Notes: generated by a model from the letters alone, not told the origin. A stretch of 64,000 nt of DNA from Sporosarcina jiandibaonis (GCF_013184495.1 NZ_JAAOIY010000005.1:241414-305413), one strand, 5' to 3'; shown: positions 25,388 to 34,030, counted from the first letter of the stretch. A program made the numbers and translations.

Positions 25388-26368
25388 TTAATCTATAAGA
25401 TCACTTTGTCGCAAAGATTCTTCCATATCTTTCTTCGAGCTATCGATGAATTCGATATAATCCTCAGTGCTCTTATAGTTGACTTCCGTTCCCAAAGATT
25501 CCAAACGCTCTGTAAAAGATTCGCTACTTGTCACTTTTTCAAATGCGTCATTCAGTATTTGGATAATTTCTTCAGCCGTTCCTTTAGGCGCAAGAAAACC
25601 GCGGTTTGCTGCTGAAACCATATCAATTCCTTGTTCTTTCATTGTTGGAATATCCGGGAAGTCACTGCTTCTTTCTTCGCCAGTATATCCAAGGAACTTC
25701 AATCTATTGTCCTTCGTGTAATCTCTACCAGCAACAATTGAAACACTTCCAAGCGCAACATCATTAGCGACAACAGCTTTCATTCTTTGAGCAGTTCCGT
25801 CATAGCCGACAATATTGAATTTTATATCTGCAGCAGTTTGAATTAATGCCGGTTCTAATTCAGAAATGGATCCGATCGATGCAGCATAAGTAATTTCACC
25901 CGGTCTTTTGGAAGCGTCTGCTACTAAGTCCTCCATCAAATCCCACGGGTTATCAGGGCTAGTTGCGATCATATTGTAAGTGGATGTAATAAGCGATATC
26001 GGTTCGAAGTCTGAAAATCCGAATTGCGCTTGTCCAGTTAACTCGGACATTGCCATAGAGTCATGAACAGCTAGAATTGTGTAGCCATCTGGTTTCGCAT
26101 TCATCGCCTCTTGAGATCCGATGATACCGCTACCTCCTGCGATGTTTTTAATAATGACTGTTTGATCTAGAACTTTTTCTAGCTCTTCTGCTGCAATTCT
26201 ATTGACGGCATCCGTATCTCCGCCCGCATCCCATGGAACAATTATTTGAATAGGCTTTTTCGGATAGTCACTGCCTCCATCTCCATTTTCAGCAGATTCA
26301 CTGCTGGTACAAGCGCTTAATGAAAATAAAGCCATGATAATCCCGCAAAACATTAAAAATCTCTTCAT
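25388..26368 (-). CDS. tctC: tripartite tricarboxylate transporter substrate-binding lipoprotein (TctC)
   Basis: 326 aa. Signal peptide with lipobox LSAC (Cys near 20), then a Bug/TctC fold: PKKPIQIIVPWDAGGDTDAVNR (about 36-57) is the conserved carboxylate-clamp entry, and GSISELEPAL plus GYDGTAQRMKAVVANDVALG are further family blocks. It captures a carboxylated ligand outside the membrane for the TctAB permease. It is the downstream member of a tandem pair (24 bases between genes), transcribed away from tctBA. The acidic clamp residue Asp in GGDTD is typical; the ligand is not predictable. Confidence 0.9.
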   Translation of the reverse strand: MKRFLMFCGIIMALFSLSACTSSESAENGDGGSDYPKKPIQIIVPWDAGGDTDAVNRIAAEELEKVLDQTVIIKNIAGGSGIIGSQEAMNAKPDGYTILAVHDSMAMSELTGQAQFGFSDFEPISLITSTYNMIATSPDNPWDLMEDLVADASKRPGEITYAASIGSISELEPALIQTAADIKFNIVGYDGTAQRMKAVVANDVALGSVSIVAGRDYTKDNRLKFLGYTGEERSSDFPDIPTMKEQGIDMVSAANRGFLAPKGTAEEIIQILNDAFEKVTSSESFTERLESLGTEVNYKSTEDYIEFIDSSKKDMEESLRQSDLID

Positions 26369-26392
26369 TATATTCGACTCCTCATTCTATTA

Positions 26393-27364
26393 CTATTCAT
26401 TTAATAATCCGCTAGTTTCAAGTAACTTTTTCATTTCCTCTGTGCTGCTTTTGATAAATTCTTTATAGTCTTTTGTGTTTTTGAAGTTAACGTCAGTTCC
26501 AAGATCTTCAAGTCGTTTTATAAAATCTTCATTATTTGCGATCTTCTCGAGCGCATAGCTTATCTTTTCAATAAATTCTTCAGGTGTTCCCTTCGGTGCA
26601 ACAATTCCTCGGTTGGTACCTGATACAATATCGACTCCTTGTTCTTTAAGTGTAGGTATATCTGGCAAGACATTACTTCTTTCTTCTCCGTTATAACCCA
26701 ATAACTTCATGCGGTTATCCGCTATGTAATCCTTACCCGCAGTAGCCGATACACTTCCCAATGAAACATCATTCGCAACGACAGCTTTCATGCGTTCAGC
26801 GGTGCCGTCGTATCCAACAATATTCAATTTAATATCTGCGACTGATTCCAATAACACAGGTTCAAGTTGCGATGTCGAACCGATAGAAGCAGCATAACTA
26901 ATTTTTTCTGGATTTTGTTTTGCATCTTGCACAAGGTCTTCGATAGAGTCCCAATGGTTCTCCGGGCTTGTCGCGATAAAATCATAGGTGGAAGTGATCA
27001 TTGCAATGGGTTCGAAATCATCATACCCGAAGTCGGATTGTCCGGTCATTTCGGACATCGCGATAGAATCATGGACTGCGAGCAAGGTGTAGCCGTCGGG
27101 CTTAGCTGATAATGCTTGTTGCGATCCCACTATGCCGCTCGCTCCCGAAATATTTTGAATGACGATTTTTTGTCCTAGTTCTTTGCTGAGTTCTTCACCT
27201 ACCAATCTATTTATCGCATCCGTGTCGCCTCCAGCACTCCAAGGAACAATTAATTGAATGCTCTTTTGAGGGTAAGATTCTGTTGAAGAATCAGAGTCAC
27301 TGCAGGCTACTAATAGAGATATTGATAAAAAGATTATTGCAACAATAAAAGATATTTTCTTCAC
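26393..27364 (-). CDS. tctC: tripartite tricarboxylate transporter substrate-binding lipoprotein (TctC), paralogue
   Basis: 323 aa, lipobox LVAC (Cys near 21). It shares the blocks of its neighbour almost word for word (KSIQLIVPWSAGGDTDAINR, GSTSQLEPVL, GYDGTAERMKAVVANDVSLG), so the two arose by tandem duplication; the substitutions cluster in surface positions and the W-D/S-A step after PW. GTG at 27364 follows AAAGGAGG. Two receptors for one TctAB permease would widen the substrate range or affinity range. Confidence 0.9.
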   Translation of the reverse strand: MKKISFIVAIIFLSISLLVACSDSDSSTESYPQKSIQLIVPWSAGGDTDAINRLVGEELSKELGQKIVIQNISGASGIVGSQQALSAKPDGYTLLAVHDSIAMSEMTGQSDFGYDDFEPIAMITSTYDFIATSPENHWDSIEDLVQDAKQNPEKISYAASIGSTSQLEPVLLESVADIKLNIVGYDGTAERMKAVVANDVSLGSVSATAGKDYIADNRMKLLGYNGEERSNVLPDIPTLKEQGVDIVSGTNRGIVAPKGTPEEFIEKISYALEKIANNEDFIKRLEDLGTDVNFKNTKDYKEFIKSSTEEMKKLLETSGLLNE

Positions 27365-27392
27365 AACATGACCTCCTTTAATTTAATACAGT

Positions 27393-27421
27393 ATGTTAAA
27401 ACTCTTTGTTTTAAAAGTCAA
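27393..27421 (-). promoter_or_regulatory. promoter of the tctC pair
   Basis: On the minus strand -35 TTGACT (27416-27421), 17 bases, -10 TAACAT (27393-27398). Confidence 0.55.
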
Positions 27422-27508
27422 TGTTTTTCGATAATTTTTATTTAATATAAAAAAAGCTATAAATTGCTATTTAGCTTCAAAAAGAAAGTTAATCGTTGTT
27501 TTCACTAC

Positions 27509-27546
27509 CTTTTAGAATGTCAATATGTTTTAAAACATTCTAAAAG
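27509..27546. promoter_or_regulatory. 12-bp inverted repeat between divergent tct promoters
   Basis: CTTTTAGAATGT (27509-27520) and ACATTCTAAAAG (27535-27546) are perfect inverted repeats 14 bases apart, just upstream of the tctB -35. It could be an operator; the Lrp/AsnC protein of the same cluster is a candidate. A hairpin followed by T6 is the other reading. Confidence 0.6.
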
Positions 27547-27557
27547 TTTTTTGTTCA

Positions 27558-27586
27558 TTGACAATTATATCGTCGTCAAATATACT
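27558..27586 (+). promoter_or_regulatory. promoter of the tctBA-chr-lrp-ggt operon
   Basis: TTGACA (27558-27563), 17-bp spacer, TATACT (27581-27586), 37 bases before the tctB start: a near-consensus sigma-A promoter. Confidence 0.75.
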
Positions 27587-27622
27587 GAATAATTAATTCG
27601 ACTTATGAAAGGGGGGAAGGGT

Positions 27623-28111
27623 ATGAGAGAAGCGAGGAAGGATTTGGTGAATTCTTTAATTATCGTTGCGTTTTGTGGAATCGCTTATTCTGGCATATTA
27701 GAAATTCCAGTTCGTGGGGCTGCAAAAACAGAAGCTGATTTTTTTCCGAAAATCATTGTTGGCCTGCTTTTTGTTTTAGCGATTTTTCTATTGGTGAAAT
27801 CGATTTACGGAATGATCAAACAGGAGAAAAGAGATAACAAGAAAGAAAGAGTCGATTGGCAACGTCTCTTTAAAGAAAATAGCAAAGTGATTTATACTTT
27901 TGCAATTTTTTCTGTTTACATTTTTTTGCTTCAAGGAATAGGCTATTTCATTAGTTCTGTTATCTTTTTATTTGCTCTTTACTTAATACTTATGCCAGGG
28001 AAAAAACGTTACATAACAGGCATTATTGGTTCGGTGTTAATCACAGTCTTGTTATTTGTAGTTTTCCGATATGGACTGTCTGTGTATCTTCCGGAAGGAA
28101 AATGGTTGTAG
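27623..28111 (+). CDS. tctB: tripartite tricarboxylate transporter small membrane subunit (TctB)
   Basis: 162 aa with four membrane segments (about 10-27, 43-63, 90-112, 122-150), the TctB layout. The conserved start of the family appears as ARKDLVNSLIIVAFCGIAYS and EADFFPKIIVGLL (P near 46). ATG 27623 is chosen over ATG 27605, whose following GAAAGGGGGGAAGG is the ribosome site itself. It is the first gene of a long plus-strand operon. Confidence 0.88.
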   Translation: MREARKDLVNSLIIVAFCGIAYSGILEIPVRGAAKTEADFFPKIIVGLLFVLAIFLLVKSIYGMIKQEKRDNKKERVDWQRLFKENSKVIYTFAIFSVYIFLLQGIGYFISSVIFLFALYLILMPGKKRYITGIIGSVLITVLLFVVFRYGLSVYLPEGKWL

Positions 28112-28136
28112 ATTCAGAGGAAAGAGGTGATTCTAG

Positions 28137-29642
28137 TTGGAGAATTTATTGCTCAGTTTTGAAACGATTTTGAACATGAAAACATTATTAATTTTACTTT
28201 GCGGGGTTACTGTAGGGATCATAATCGGCAGTATACCCGGATTTACAATCACGATGGGTGTTGCGCTTACATTGCCCTTCAGTTTTAGCATGGATCCGGT
28301 GAATGGTATTGCATTGATGATGGGGGTTCAGGTTGGCGGAAGCTCAGGCGGCTTAATTACAGCTTGTCTTTTGGGAATACCTGGAACACCTTCAGCGATG
28401 GCGACAACCTTCGATGGCTATCCTATGGTTAAGAATGGGGAAGCTGGCAGAGCATTGGCGATAGGGTTATGGTCTTCTTTTGTTGGAACAATTCTTTCTG
28501 GTATTGTTTTGGTTTTAATGACGCCGCTTTTGGCAGAATGGGCATTAGATTTTGGCCCATGGGAAATGTTCGCCCTTATGTTATTCGGAATAAGTGCTAT
28601 TGCTAGTCTAAGTGAAGGCTCCCTAGTAAAAGGATTAATCGCCGGTGTGATAGGTATCGCTTTTTCCTTAGTCGGTACGGATCCTTTGCTTGGGACTAGC
28701 CGCTTTACATATGGCTTTACTGAATTGCTAGCGGGATTTGACTTTTTACCAGTTTTGATCGGCGTGTTTGCATTTTCTCAACTCATGGCAGATATAAAAA
28801 AACCTGCAAATACATTGGATTTGAAAACTGATTCAAATGTTAGTTATCCGATTTTAAAAACGATCAAAGATTTATGGACATCGAAATTGAATGTGATAAG
28901 GTCCAGCCTTATAGGCGTTTTTGTTGGTATACTGCCTGCTGCTGGCGGTAGTATCGCGAATATTTTAAGTTATGATATCGCGAAAAAATTTTCTAGAAAG
29001 CCTGAAACATTTGGAACAGGTAATAAAGACGGCGTGATTGCAGCAGAATCAGCGAATAACTCTTCAATCGGAGGCGCTTTTGTTCCTATGTTGGCTTTCG
29101 GAATTCCAGGTGATGCTGTAACTGCAATGATGCTCGGGGCTTTATTGATCCATGGTATTCAACCAGGACCACTATTAATGCAAAATCAACCTGTACTCGT
29201 GTACGGAATCTTTATATCTATCTTTATTGCAGCGATTTTTATGTTAATCGTTCAAAGTTTCGGTATCAAAATGTTTTTGAAAATTAACGATATCCCGCAA
29301 CACGTATTAATTCCGTTAATTTTAATGCTTTGTGTACTTGGTAGTTTTGCCGTGAATAATAGAGTTTTTGATGTTTGGGTATTATTGCTCTTTGGATTAA
29401 TCGGATATTGGATGAAGAATAGTAGTTTTCCATTACCGCCATTTATATTAGGAATTATTCTTGGACCAATGGTTGAACAGAATCTTAGACAAGCCATCAC
29501 AATCAACTCAGATCTTACGGTATTCATGACTCGTCCTATTTCTGCTGTTTTAATTGTGTTAGCAGTTTTGTCTATGGCGTATGGTATTTATAGCAATATA
29601 AAAGGTTCGAAAGACGCGGAGAAATTACTAGAATCAAAATAA
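28137..29642 (+). CDS. tctA: tripartite tricarboxylate transporter large membrane subunit (TctA)
   Basis: 501 aa, eleven or twelve membrane segments, the size of TctA. The family hallmarks are GSIPGFTITMGVALTLPFSF (about 32-51), GGSSGGLITACLLGIPGTPS (about 65-84) and the second repeat GILPAAGGSIANILSYD, with GIPGDAVTAMMLGALLIHG later. It forms the channel that takes ligand from TctC, driven by the ion gradient. TTG 28137 follows AAAGAGGTGA. It lies 25 bases after tctB. Confidence 0.93.
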   Translation: MENLLLSFETILNMKTLLILLCGVTVGIIIGSIPGFTITMGVALTLPFSFSMDPVNGIALMMGVQVGGSSGGLITACLLGIPGTPSAMATTFDGYPMVKNGEAGRALAIGLWSSFVGTILSGIVLVLMTPLLAEWALDFGPWEMFALMLFGISAIASLSEGSLVKGLIAGVIGIAFSLVGTDPLLGTSRFTYGFTELLAGFDFLPVLIGVFAFSQLMADIKKPANTLDLKTDSNVSYPILKTIKDLWTSKLNVIRSSLIGVFVGILPAAGGSIANILSYDIAKKFSRKPETFGTGNKDGVIAAESANNSSIGGAFVPMLAFGIPGDAVTAMMLGALLIHGIQPGPLLMQNQPVLVYGIFISIFIAAIFMLIVQSFGIKMFLKINDIPQHVLIPLILMLCVLGSFAVNNRVFDVWVLLLFGLIGYWMKNSSFPLPPFILGIILGPMVEQNLRQAITINSDLTVFMTRPISAVLIVLAVLSMAYGIYSNIKGSKDAEKLLESK

Positions 29643-29663
29643 AAGAGTAAAAGAAGGGGTTGC

Positions 29664-30224
29664 ATGTACAAAGATTTATTCATCGCATTTTCTAGGTCGG
29701 GTCTCTTGGGATATGGTGGTGGACTCTCAGCCATTCCGCTTATGCAGAAAGAAGTCGTTGAGCGCTATAAATGGATGGATGACGAAGAGTTTTCGAATAT
29801 TCTAGCGCTAGCAAATACATTACCTGGGCCGATTAATACAAAAATGTCTGCTTATATAGGTTGGAGACTTAAAGGTTTTTGGGGATTGATAATTAGTTTG
29901 TTAGGATCCTTCTTGCCAACAGCCATATTAATGATTTTGTTTTTGACTACTCTAAACGCATTCAAAGATGAAAATTGGGTGCGCGGTATGTCTGTAGGCG
30001 TAATCCCGATTGCAGGTGTCATGATAGGAGTAATGGGTTTTGATTTTATAAAAAAATCGGGGATTGATCTTGGGTGGTCATTGACAATAGGATTAGCAGT
30101 TGCGAGTGTTTTTTTAATCAGCATTTTCAATATTCATCCCGCAATTATCATAGTTGTCTTAATTTTATCGGCATTTATTCCTTTCAGAAAGAAAAGCGCA
30201 GAAGAGAAAGGAGCTAAAGAATGA
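29664..30224 (+). CDS. chromate transporter family half-protein (first of pair)
   Basis: 186 aa, one CHR domain (PF02417 type) with five or six membrane segments. It starts with the family motif FIAFSRSGLLGYGGGLSAIPLM and has NTLPGPINTKMSAYIGWRLKG (about 52-72). Short CHR proteins work as heterodimers of two antiparallel halves; the second half follows with an ATGA overlap. Here the pair is part of a tct operon, so the anion moved need not be chromate; sulfate- or carboxylate-type anion transport linked to the cluster is an inference. Confidence 0.87.
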   Translation: MYKDLFIAFSRSGLLGYGGGLSAIPLMQKEVVERYKWMDDEEFSNILALANTLPGPINTKMSAYIGWRLKGFWGLIISLLGSFLPTAILMILFLTTLNAFKDENWVRGMSVGVIPIAGVMIGVMGFDFIKKSGIDLGWSLTIGLAVASVFLISIFNIHPAIIIVVLILSAFIPFRKKSAEEKGAKE

Positions 30225-30757
30225 TTTATTGGCAATTATTCATCGCTAATTTTATCCCTAATCTTTTGGGATATGGTGGAGGGCCCGCAACGATTCCTTT
30301 GCTTGAACATGAAGTCGTGAATCGGTACGGGTGGTTTACGACAAGAGAGTATAGCGAGATTGTAGCGCTGGGAAACGGTTTGCCAGGTCCGATCGCAACT
30401 AAAATGGCGGCTTATATCGGCTATGAACAGGCGGGAATATTAGGTTCTATCGTCGCAATATTTGCGACAGTTGCCCCGTCTGTAATTTTACTTTTGATGC
30501 TGTTAGGGATTCTTATGAAATATAAAGAGTCTCCGCAGGTTAAAAGGTTAACTAAAGTTGTACGGCCGACAATCGCGATTTTATTGGGATTAATGACTTA
30601 TGACTTTTTCTTCGATTCTTATACTGGTATGGGTGCGGTACATACTACGATTTTAATTGTTGCAGGTTATATATTATTGGAAGTTCGAAAAGTCCGTCCA
30701 ACAATTGTGGTAGCGCTGTCTCTTCTTTATGGCGCAATATTTCTTGGTGGATCATAA
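30221..30757 (+). CDS. chromate transporter family half-protein (second of pair)
   Basis: 178 aa, second CHR half. Equivalent motifs are FIPNLLGYGGGPATIPLLEHEVV and LGNGLPGPIATKMAAYIGYEQ. The two halves share the same skeleton but differ in charge at the loops, as expected for oppositely inserted partners. The start overlaps the stop of the first half by four bases. A 66-base gap separates it from the Lrp-type regulator gene. Confidence 0.87.
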   Translation: MIYWQLFIANFIPNLLGYGGGPATIPLLEHEVVNRYGWFTTREYSEIVALGNGLPGPIATKMAAYIGYEQAGILGSIVAIFATVAPSVILLLMLLGILMKYKESPQVKRLTKVVRPTIAILLGLMTYDFFFDSYTGMGAVHTTILIVAGYILLEVRKVRPTIVVALSLLYGAIFLGGS

Positions 30758-30823
30758 AGTTTAATAATTTTTGAAGAAACAGGAAGGTGAAACAATAAAA
30801 CCATGTAAAGTGAGTGATTAATT

Positions 30824-31267
30824 TTGGATAGCATTAACCAAAAGATCCTTGATTTATTGATAAAAGATGGGCGTCGTTCCTATGTTGAAATTGCTACGGA
30901 GTTGGACTTATCCAGGGTCGCTGTGAGAGACAGGATTAAGAGCATGCAAGATTCCGGTATTATTGAAAAATTTACTGTTGTAGTAAACAGCGAAAGAGTA
31001 GGCAAAGGCGTCTCTGCTTTTTTTGAAGTAGACTGCGAACCATCATCGCTTGTAGAAGTTGCGCATTCTTTGGTAGAGATATCCGATGTAGCTAGCTGTT
31101 ATCAAATGACTGGGCCTTCGACCCTGCATGTTCACGTTTTAGTTAAGGATTTTCCGGATTTGGAAAGGTTTATTAATGAAAAGCTATACGCTTTGAGTGG
31201 TATTACAAGAGTAGAAAGCCACGTGATATTAAGAAGATTCAAAAGCAGGACTGGATTAAAACTTTGA
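30824..31267 (+). CDS. Lrp/AsnC family transcriptional regulator
   Basis: 147 aa. The winged helix is at 4-55 (LDLLIKDGRRSYVEIATELDL then SRVAVRDRIKSMQDSGIIE) and the RAM/ligand-binding domain follows (VSAFFEVDCEPS, VASCYQMTGPSTLHVHVLV, the latter being the effector-loop region with G-P-S-T). Members sense amino acids or similar small acids. TTG 30824. Being inside the operon, it probably controls the tct/ggt genes in response to an amino-acid-like ligand. The GGT-like gene follows directly. Confidence 0.9.
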   Translation: MDSINQKILDLLIKDGRRSYVEIATELDLSRVAVRDRIKSMQDSGIIEKFTVVVNSERVGKGVSAFFEVDCEPSSLVEVAHSLVEISDVASCYQMTGPSTLHVHVLVKDFPDLERFINEKLYALSGITRVESHVILRRFKSRTGLKL

Positions 31268-31297
31268 GTGATTTATATATGGAAGGGGATTATTACA

Positions 31298-32920
31298 TTG
31301 GATTACTTGTATCATCCATTTACATCAAGGAGACATACAGTGTTTGCTAAAAATGGTATTGTTGCAACAAGTCAGCCGCTAGCAGCACAAGTCGGCGTGG
31401 AAATCATGCGTAGCGGAGGAAATGCGATTGATGCTGCAATTGCTACAGCAGCGGCGCTAACCGTTGTGGAGCCTACAGGAAATGGAATAGGCGGAGATGC
31501 TTTCGCTTTAGTTTGGACAAAAGGCAAACTGCATGGATTGAATGCTTCGGGTCGATCGTCCCAAGCGATATCCGCTGAAAAAATCAAAGGTTTAGGATAT
31601 GACAAAATGCCGACATATGGCGCGATTCCTGTCACGGTTCCAGGTGTTCCTGCTGCATGGGCAGAGGTATCGCGGAAGTATGGAAAGTTAAGTCTTTCTA
31701 AGACGCTTGAACCAGCAATCCGCTTAGCAGAAGAAGGATTTCCTTTGACTCCGATATTAGGGAAACTTTGGCGTGCGGCTTATGAAAAATTTAAAGCTAT
31801 GTCTGATGAGAATCAGAAAGATGAAGAAACATTTGCTGCTTGGTTTGAAACATTCGCTCCAAAAAATCGCCCGCCAAAAATAGGCGAGATCTGGACTGCT
31901 CCTGGTCATGCTGATACACTTCGCAAAATTGGAGAGACGGATGCTAGAGAATTTTATGAAGGTGAACTTGCTGAGAAAATTGTATCCACTGTTCAAAAAC
32001 ATGGTGGATTTCTTGAAAAGGACGACCTATCAAATTATAAGGTGAAATGGGTAGATCCAATATCTACAAACTATCGAGGGTACGACGTTTGGGAAATTCC
32101 GCCAAATGGCCAAGGGATGGTTGCCTTGATGGCTATGAATATTCACCAAGCTAGTGGTTGTGCTCCGGTTTATGGAGATGTCGAGACTTTACATCAACAA
32201 ATAGAAGCCATGAAGCTTGCATTTACTGATGGAAAAAAGTTTATTACGGAAGAATCTCATATGCAAATTTCTGTAGAAGATCTCTTGTCTGATGAATATG
32301 CGAAAGAAAGAGCAGGACATATTGGAGATGAAGCAATCCTTCCAGAACCTTATAATCCTCCAAAAGGGGGTACTGTTTATCTTGCAACTGCGGATGATGA
32401 AGGCAATATGGTATCGTTTATACAATCCAATTACATGGGATTCGGTTCGGGAGTAGTGGTCCCTGGAACAGGGATTGCTTTACAAAATCGTGGCGCAGAT
32501 TTTTCATTAATCCCGGAGGATGCAAATTATTTGGAACCTGGAAAATTGAGTTATAATACTATCATTCCAGGATTTGTAACAAAAAACGGGAATGCCGTCG
32601 GACCTTTTGGAGTGATGGGCGGATACATGCAACCGCAAGGACATTTTCAAGTCGTTTCAAACACTGTTGACTATGCATTAAATCCTCAAGCAGCCTTGGA
32701 TCAACCACGCTGGCAATGGGTTGGCGGAAAAACCGTACATGTGGAACCAGATTTCCCAAATCATCTGGCCCAAGCGCTTCAGAGGAAAGGGCATGATATA
32801 CATATAATGACGGACTCTGGTACTTTTGGGAGAGGTCAAATTATATGGAGAGATTCTGAAACTGGAGTGTTACAGGCTGGCACGGAATCCCGCACCGACG
32901 GATCCATCGCAGTATGGTGA
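31298..32920 (+). CDS. gamma-glutamyltransferase-like N-terminal nucleophile hydrolase (YwrD type)
   Basis: 540 aa from TTG 31298; GGAAGGGG is eight bases upstream, whereas the GTG at 31268 touches the previous stop without a site. Without a signal peptide it should be cytoplasmic. Family blocks: RSGGNAIDAAIATAAALTVVEP (near 38), GNGIGGDAFALVW, and the self-cleavage point GGTVYLATADDEGN, where the Thr becomes the new N-terminal nucleophile; GVMGGYMQPQGHFQV lies in the small subunit. It would cleave gamma-glutamyl or related amide bonds. With TctABC it suggests uptake and hydrolysis of a carboxylated amide. Confidence 0.88.
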   Translation: MDYLYHPFTSRRHTVFAKNGIVATSQPLAAQVGVEIMRSGGNAIDAAIATAAALTVVEPTGNGIGGDAFALVWTKGKLHGLNASGRSSQAISAEKIKGLGYDKMPTYGAIPVTVPGVPAAWAEVSRKYGKLSLSKTLEPAIRLAEEGFPLTPILGKLWRAAYEKFKAMSDENQKDEETFAAWFETFAPKNRPPKIGEIWTAPGHADTLRKIGETDAREFYEGELAEKIVSTVQKHGGFLEKDDLSNYKVKWVDPISTNYRGYDVWEIPPNGQGMVALMAMNIHQASGCAPVYGDVETLHQQIEAMKLAFTDGKKFITEESHMQISVEDLLSDEYAKERAGHIGDEAILPEPYNPPKGGTVYLATADDEGNMVSFIQSNYMGFGSGVVVPGTGIALQNRGADFSLIPEDANYLEPGKLSYNTIIPGFVTKNGNAVGPFGVMGGYMQPQGHFQVVSNTVDYALNPQAALDQPRWQWVGGKTVHVEPDFPNHLAQALQRKGHDIHIMTDSGTFGRGQIIWRDSETGVLQAGTESRTDGSIAVW

Positions 32921-33097
32921 TTTCGTAAGGTACCTTTGGCGGAATTTTGGGTACCTAGGTCGAGTTCCGATAAATTAAAGGAGTTATATGGAAATAGAGA
33001 AAACTGGGTTGACGGGATGAATGCTTCTTTGGAAAGATTGCAAGAAGAGAAATTAATTAACGAGACTGTGGCTGAGTCATATAGGAGGGGCTTTTAG
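32921..33097 (+). pseudogene. C-terminal fragment, possibly of an alpha/beta hydrolase
   Basis: Directly after and in frame with the GGT-like stop, 58 codons without a start read PLAEFWVPRSSSDKLKELYG, then WVDGMNASLERLQEEKLINE and a stop. The pattern (Y/N-x-WVxxM....LxxExLIxExxAExY) resembles the end of large alpha/beta-hydrolase-domain proteins, but this is weak. It could also be the lost tail of a longer gene removed by recombination. Confidence 0.4.
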
Positions 33098-33106
33098 CTT
33101 CTGCCC

Positions 33107-33172
33107 ATTGGTAAACGCGTTGGCGTCCAGTGGTAAATTTCGTGGCAACCACTGGTAAAAAAACATCCAAGT
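33107..33172 (+). repeat. three tandem 22-bp degenerate repeats
   Basis: CCATTGGTAAACGCGTTGGC, CCAGTGGTAAATTTCGTGGC and CCACTGGTAAAAAAACATCC start at exact 22-base intervals. The unit begins CCANTGGTAAA. The period is not a multiple of three, so it is not a coding repeat. Confidence 0.6.
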
Positions 33173-33224
33173 GTCGCAATCAAAATTGTTTGTCGCATGA
33201 CTTAGTATGAAAAAAACTTCGCAT

Positions 33225-33280
33225 AAAAAAGAAGCCGCTTGAAAAGGTCGATTGTTACTGACTTTAGGGCGGCTCTTTTA
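33225..33280. terminator. terminator-like hairpin
   Basis: AAAAAGAAGCCGC pairs with GGCGGCTCTTTT with one bulge across a long loop. It could end the tct-ggt operon. Confidence 0.55.
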
Positions 33281-33460
33281 AGTTTAGATACTCGATATTG
33301 AGTATTTATCGTGGAGATCTAACTGTAAAAATAATAACTAGCGAAAATCCTTTTCACTATGTTTTTTAGGGTATTATTCAAAAGCAAATGGATTAGTGTG
33401 ATTCAAGGAAATGTACCAACCCTGATTACTTCTAAATTGTCGATTAAGCAAACGCTATGT

Positions 33461-33515
33461 TTCTTTAACAATCAGGCGCTTTTCTTTAATAATAATCGGC
33501 GCCCATGTATCCATT
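33461..33515. repeat. dispersed repeat, type B fragment (copy 13)
   Basis: AACAATCAGGCGCTTTTC followed by AATAATCGGCGCCCATG: AGGCGC opposite GGCGCC. Confidence 0.6.
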
Positions 33516-33542
33516 CATTTCCCAATTTGGTTTTATAAAGGG

Positions 33543-33692
33543 GTGTTTGAATTCCCTATTATTCTAAGTTCCATAATAACGGCTTTTGTTTTGGGTATTA
33601 TATTTGGGTTTATATATAAAGAAAGTAACTCTCTTTGGTCAGTAATTATTGTTCATTCTTTGTATAATTTGTTAGTGTCACTCTTCTACTAA
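33543..33692 (+). pseudogene. C-terminal tail of a CPBP (CAAX-like) membrane protease
   Basis: Fifty open codons read IITAFVLGIIFGFIYKESNS then LWSVIIVHSLYNLLVSLFY. The L-W-x-x-I-x-x-H-x-x-x-N pattern is the last catalytic block of CPBP-family proteases. There is no ribosome site or upstream domain. The tail's own stop lies inside the following repeat, so the repeat starts right at the gene end. Confidence 0.7.
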
Positions 33693-33752
33693 CGGGCGCA
33701 ATTCTTTAATTAGGATTAGCGCCTATTCAGTAAAAGGGCTAGATTGTGGAAG
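33684..33752. repeat. dispersed two-hairpin repeat, type B (copy 14)
   Basis: CTACTAACGGGCGCAATTC, then TTAGGATTAGCGCCTATTCA and GTAAAAGGGCTAGA. It is nearly identical to the copy at 22903 in the core; the left arm begins CTAACGGG as in type A, a second link between the types. Confidence 0.78.
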
Positions 33753-33957
33753 ATTCATATGATGATGGTACCATACCATAATAGATATTTTTATAAAATA
33801 AACGTTTCAAATGTTTCGGATACGTGGGAATACGAACCAACAGGTAGTGGAGGTGAAGAGTGATTAACTTTCGATTACTTTTGGATTTCTTCAAAGGATG
33901 ATGTTGAACTCATTCGGGGACATGGAGCTTATCTAAACCTCATTTTCACTTAATTTG
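33753..33957 (+). other. gene remnant without intact frame
   Basis: One frame reads RYFYKINVSNVSDTWEYEPT and, after a stop, FDYFWISSKDDVELIRGHGA. It looks like the end of a soluble protein broken by a stop. Family not recognised. Confidence 0.35.
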
Positions 33958-33960
33958 TTG

Positions 33961-34030
33961 TTCAATTATCAGGCGCGAAACTGGAATAATGAACTGGGCT
34001 CCTTTCTTGGATTGGCGGGCCATTTTGCTG
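33961..34030. repeat. dispersed repeat, type B variant (copy 15)
   Basis: TCAATTATCAGGCGCGAAACT, TGGAATAATGAACTGGGCTC and TTGGCGGGCCATTTTGCTG. It borders the broken msrA copy on its 5' side. Confidence 0.55.

Noticed and set aside
27605..27622. ATG 27605 as start of tctB
   Set aside because: The bases after it are the ribosome site of ATG 27623, and the extra residues are Lys/Gly filler.
31268..31297. GTG 31268 as start of the GGT-like gene
   Set aside because: It abuts the previous stop without a ribosome site, while TTG 31298 has one at proper spacing.
33107..33172. CRISPR array
   Set aside because: Only three degenerate units in direct tandem without spacers, and no cas genes.
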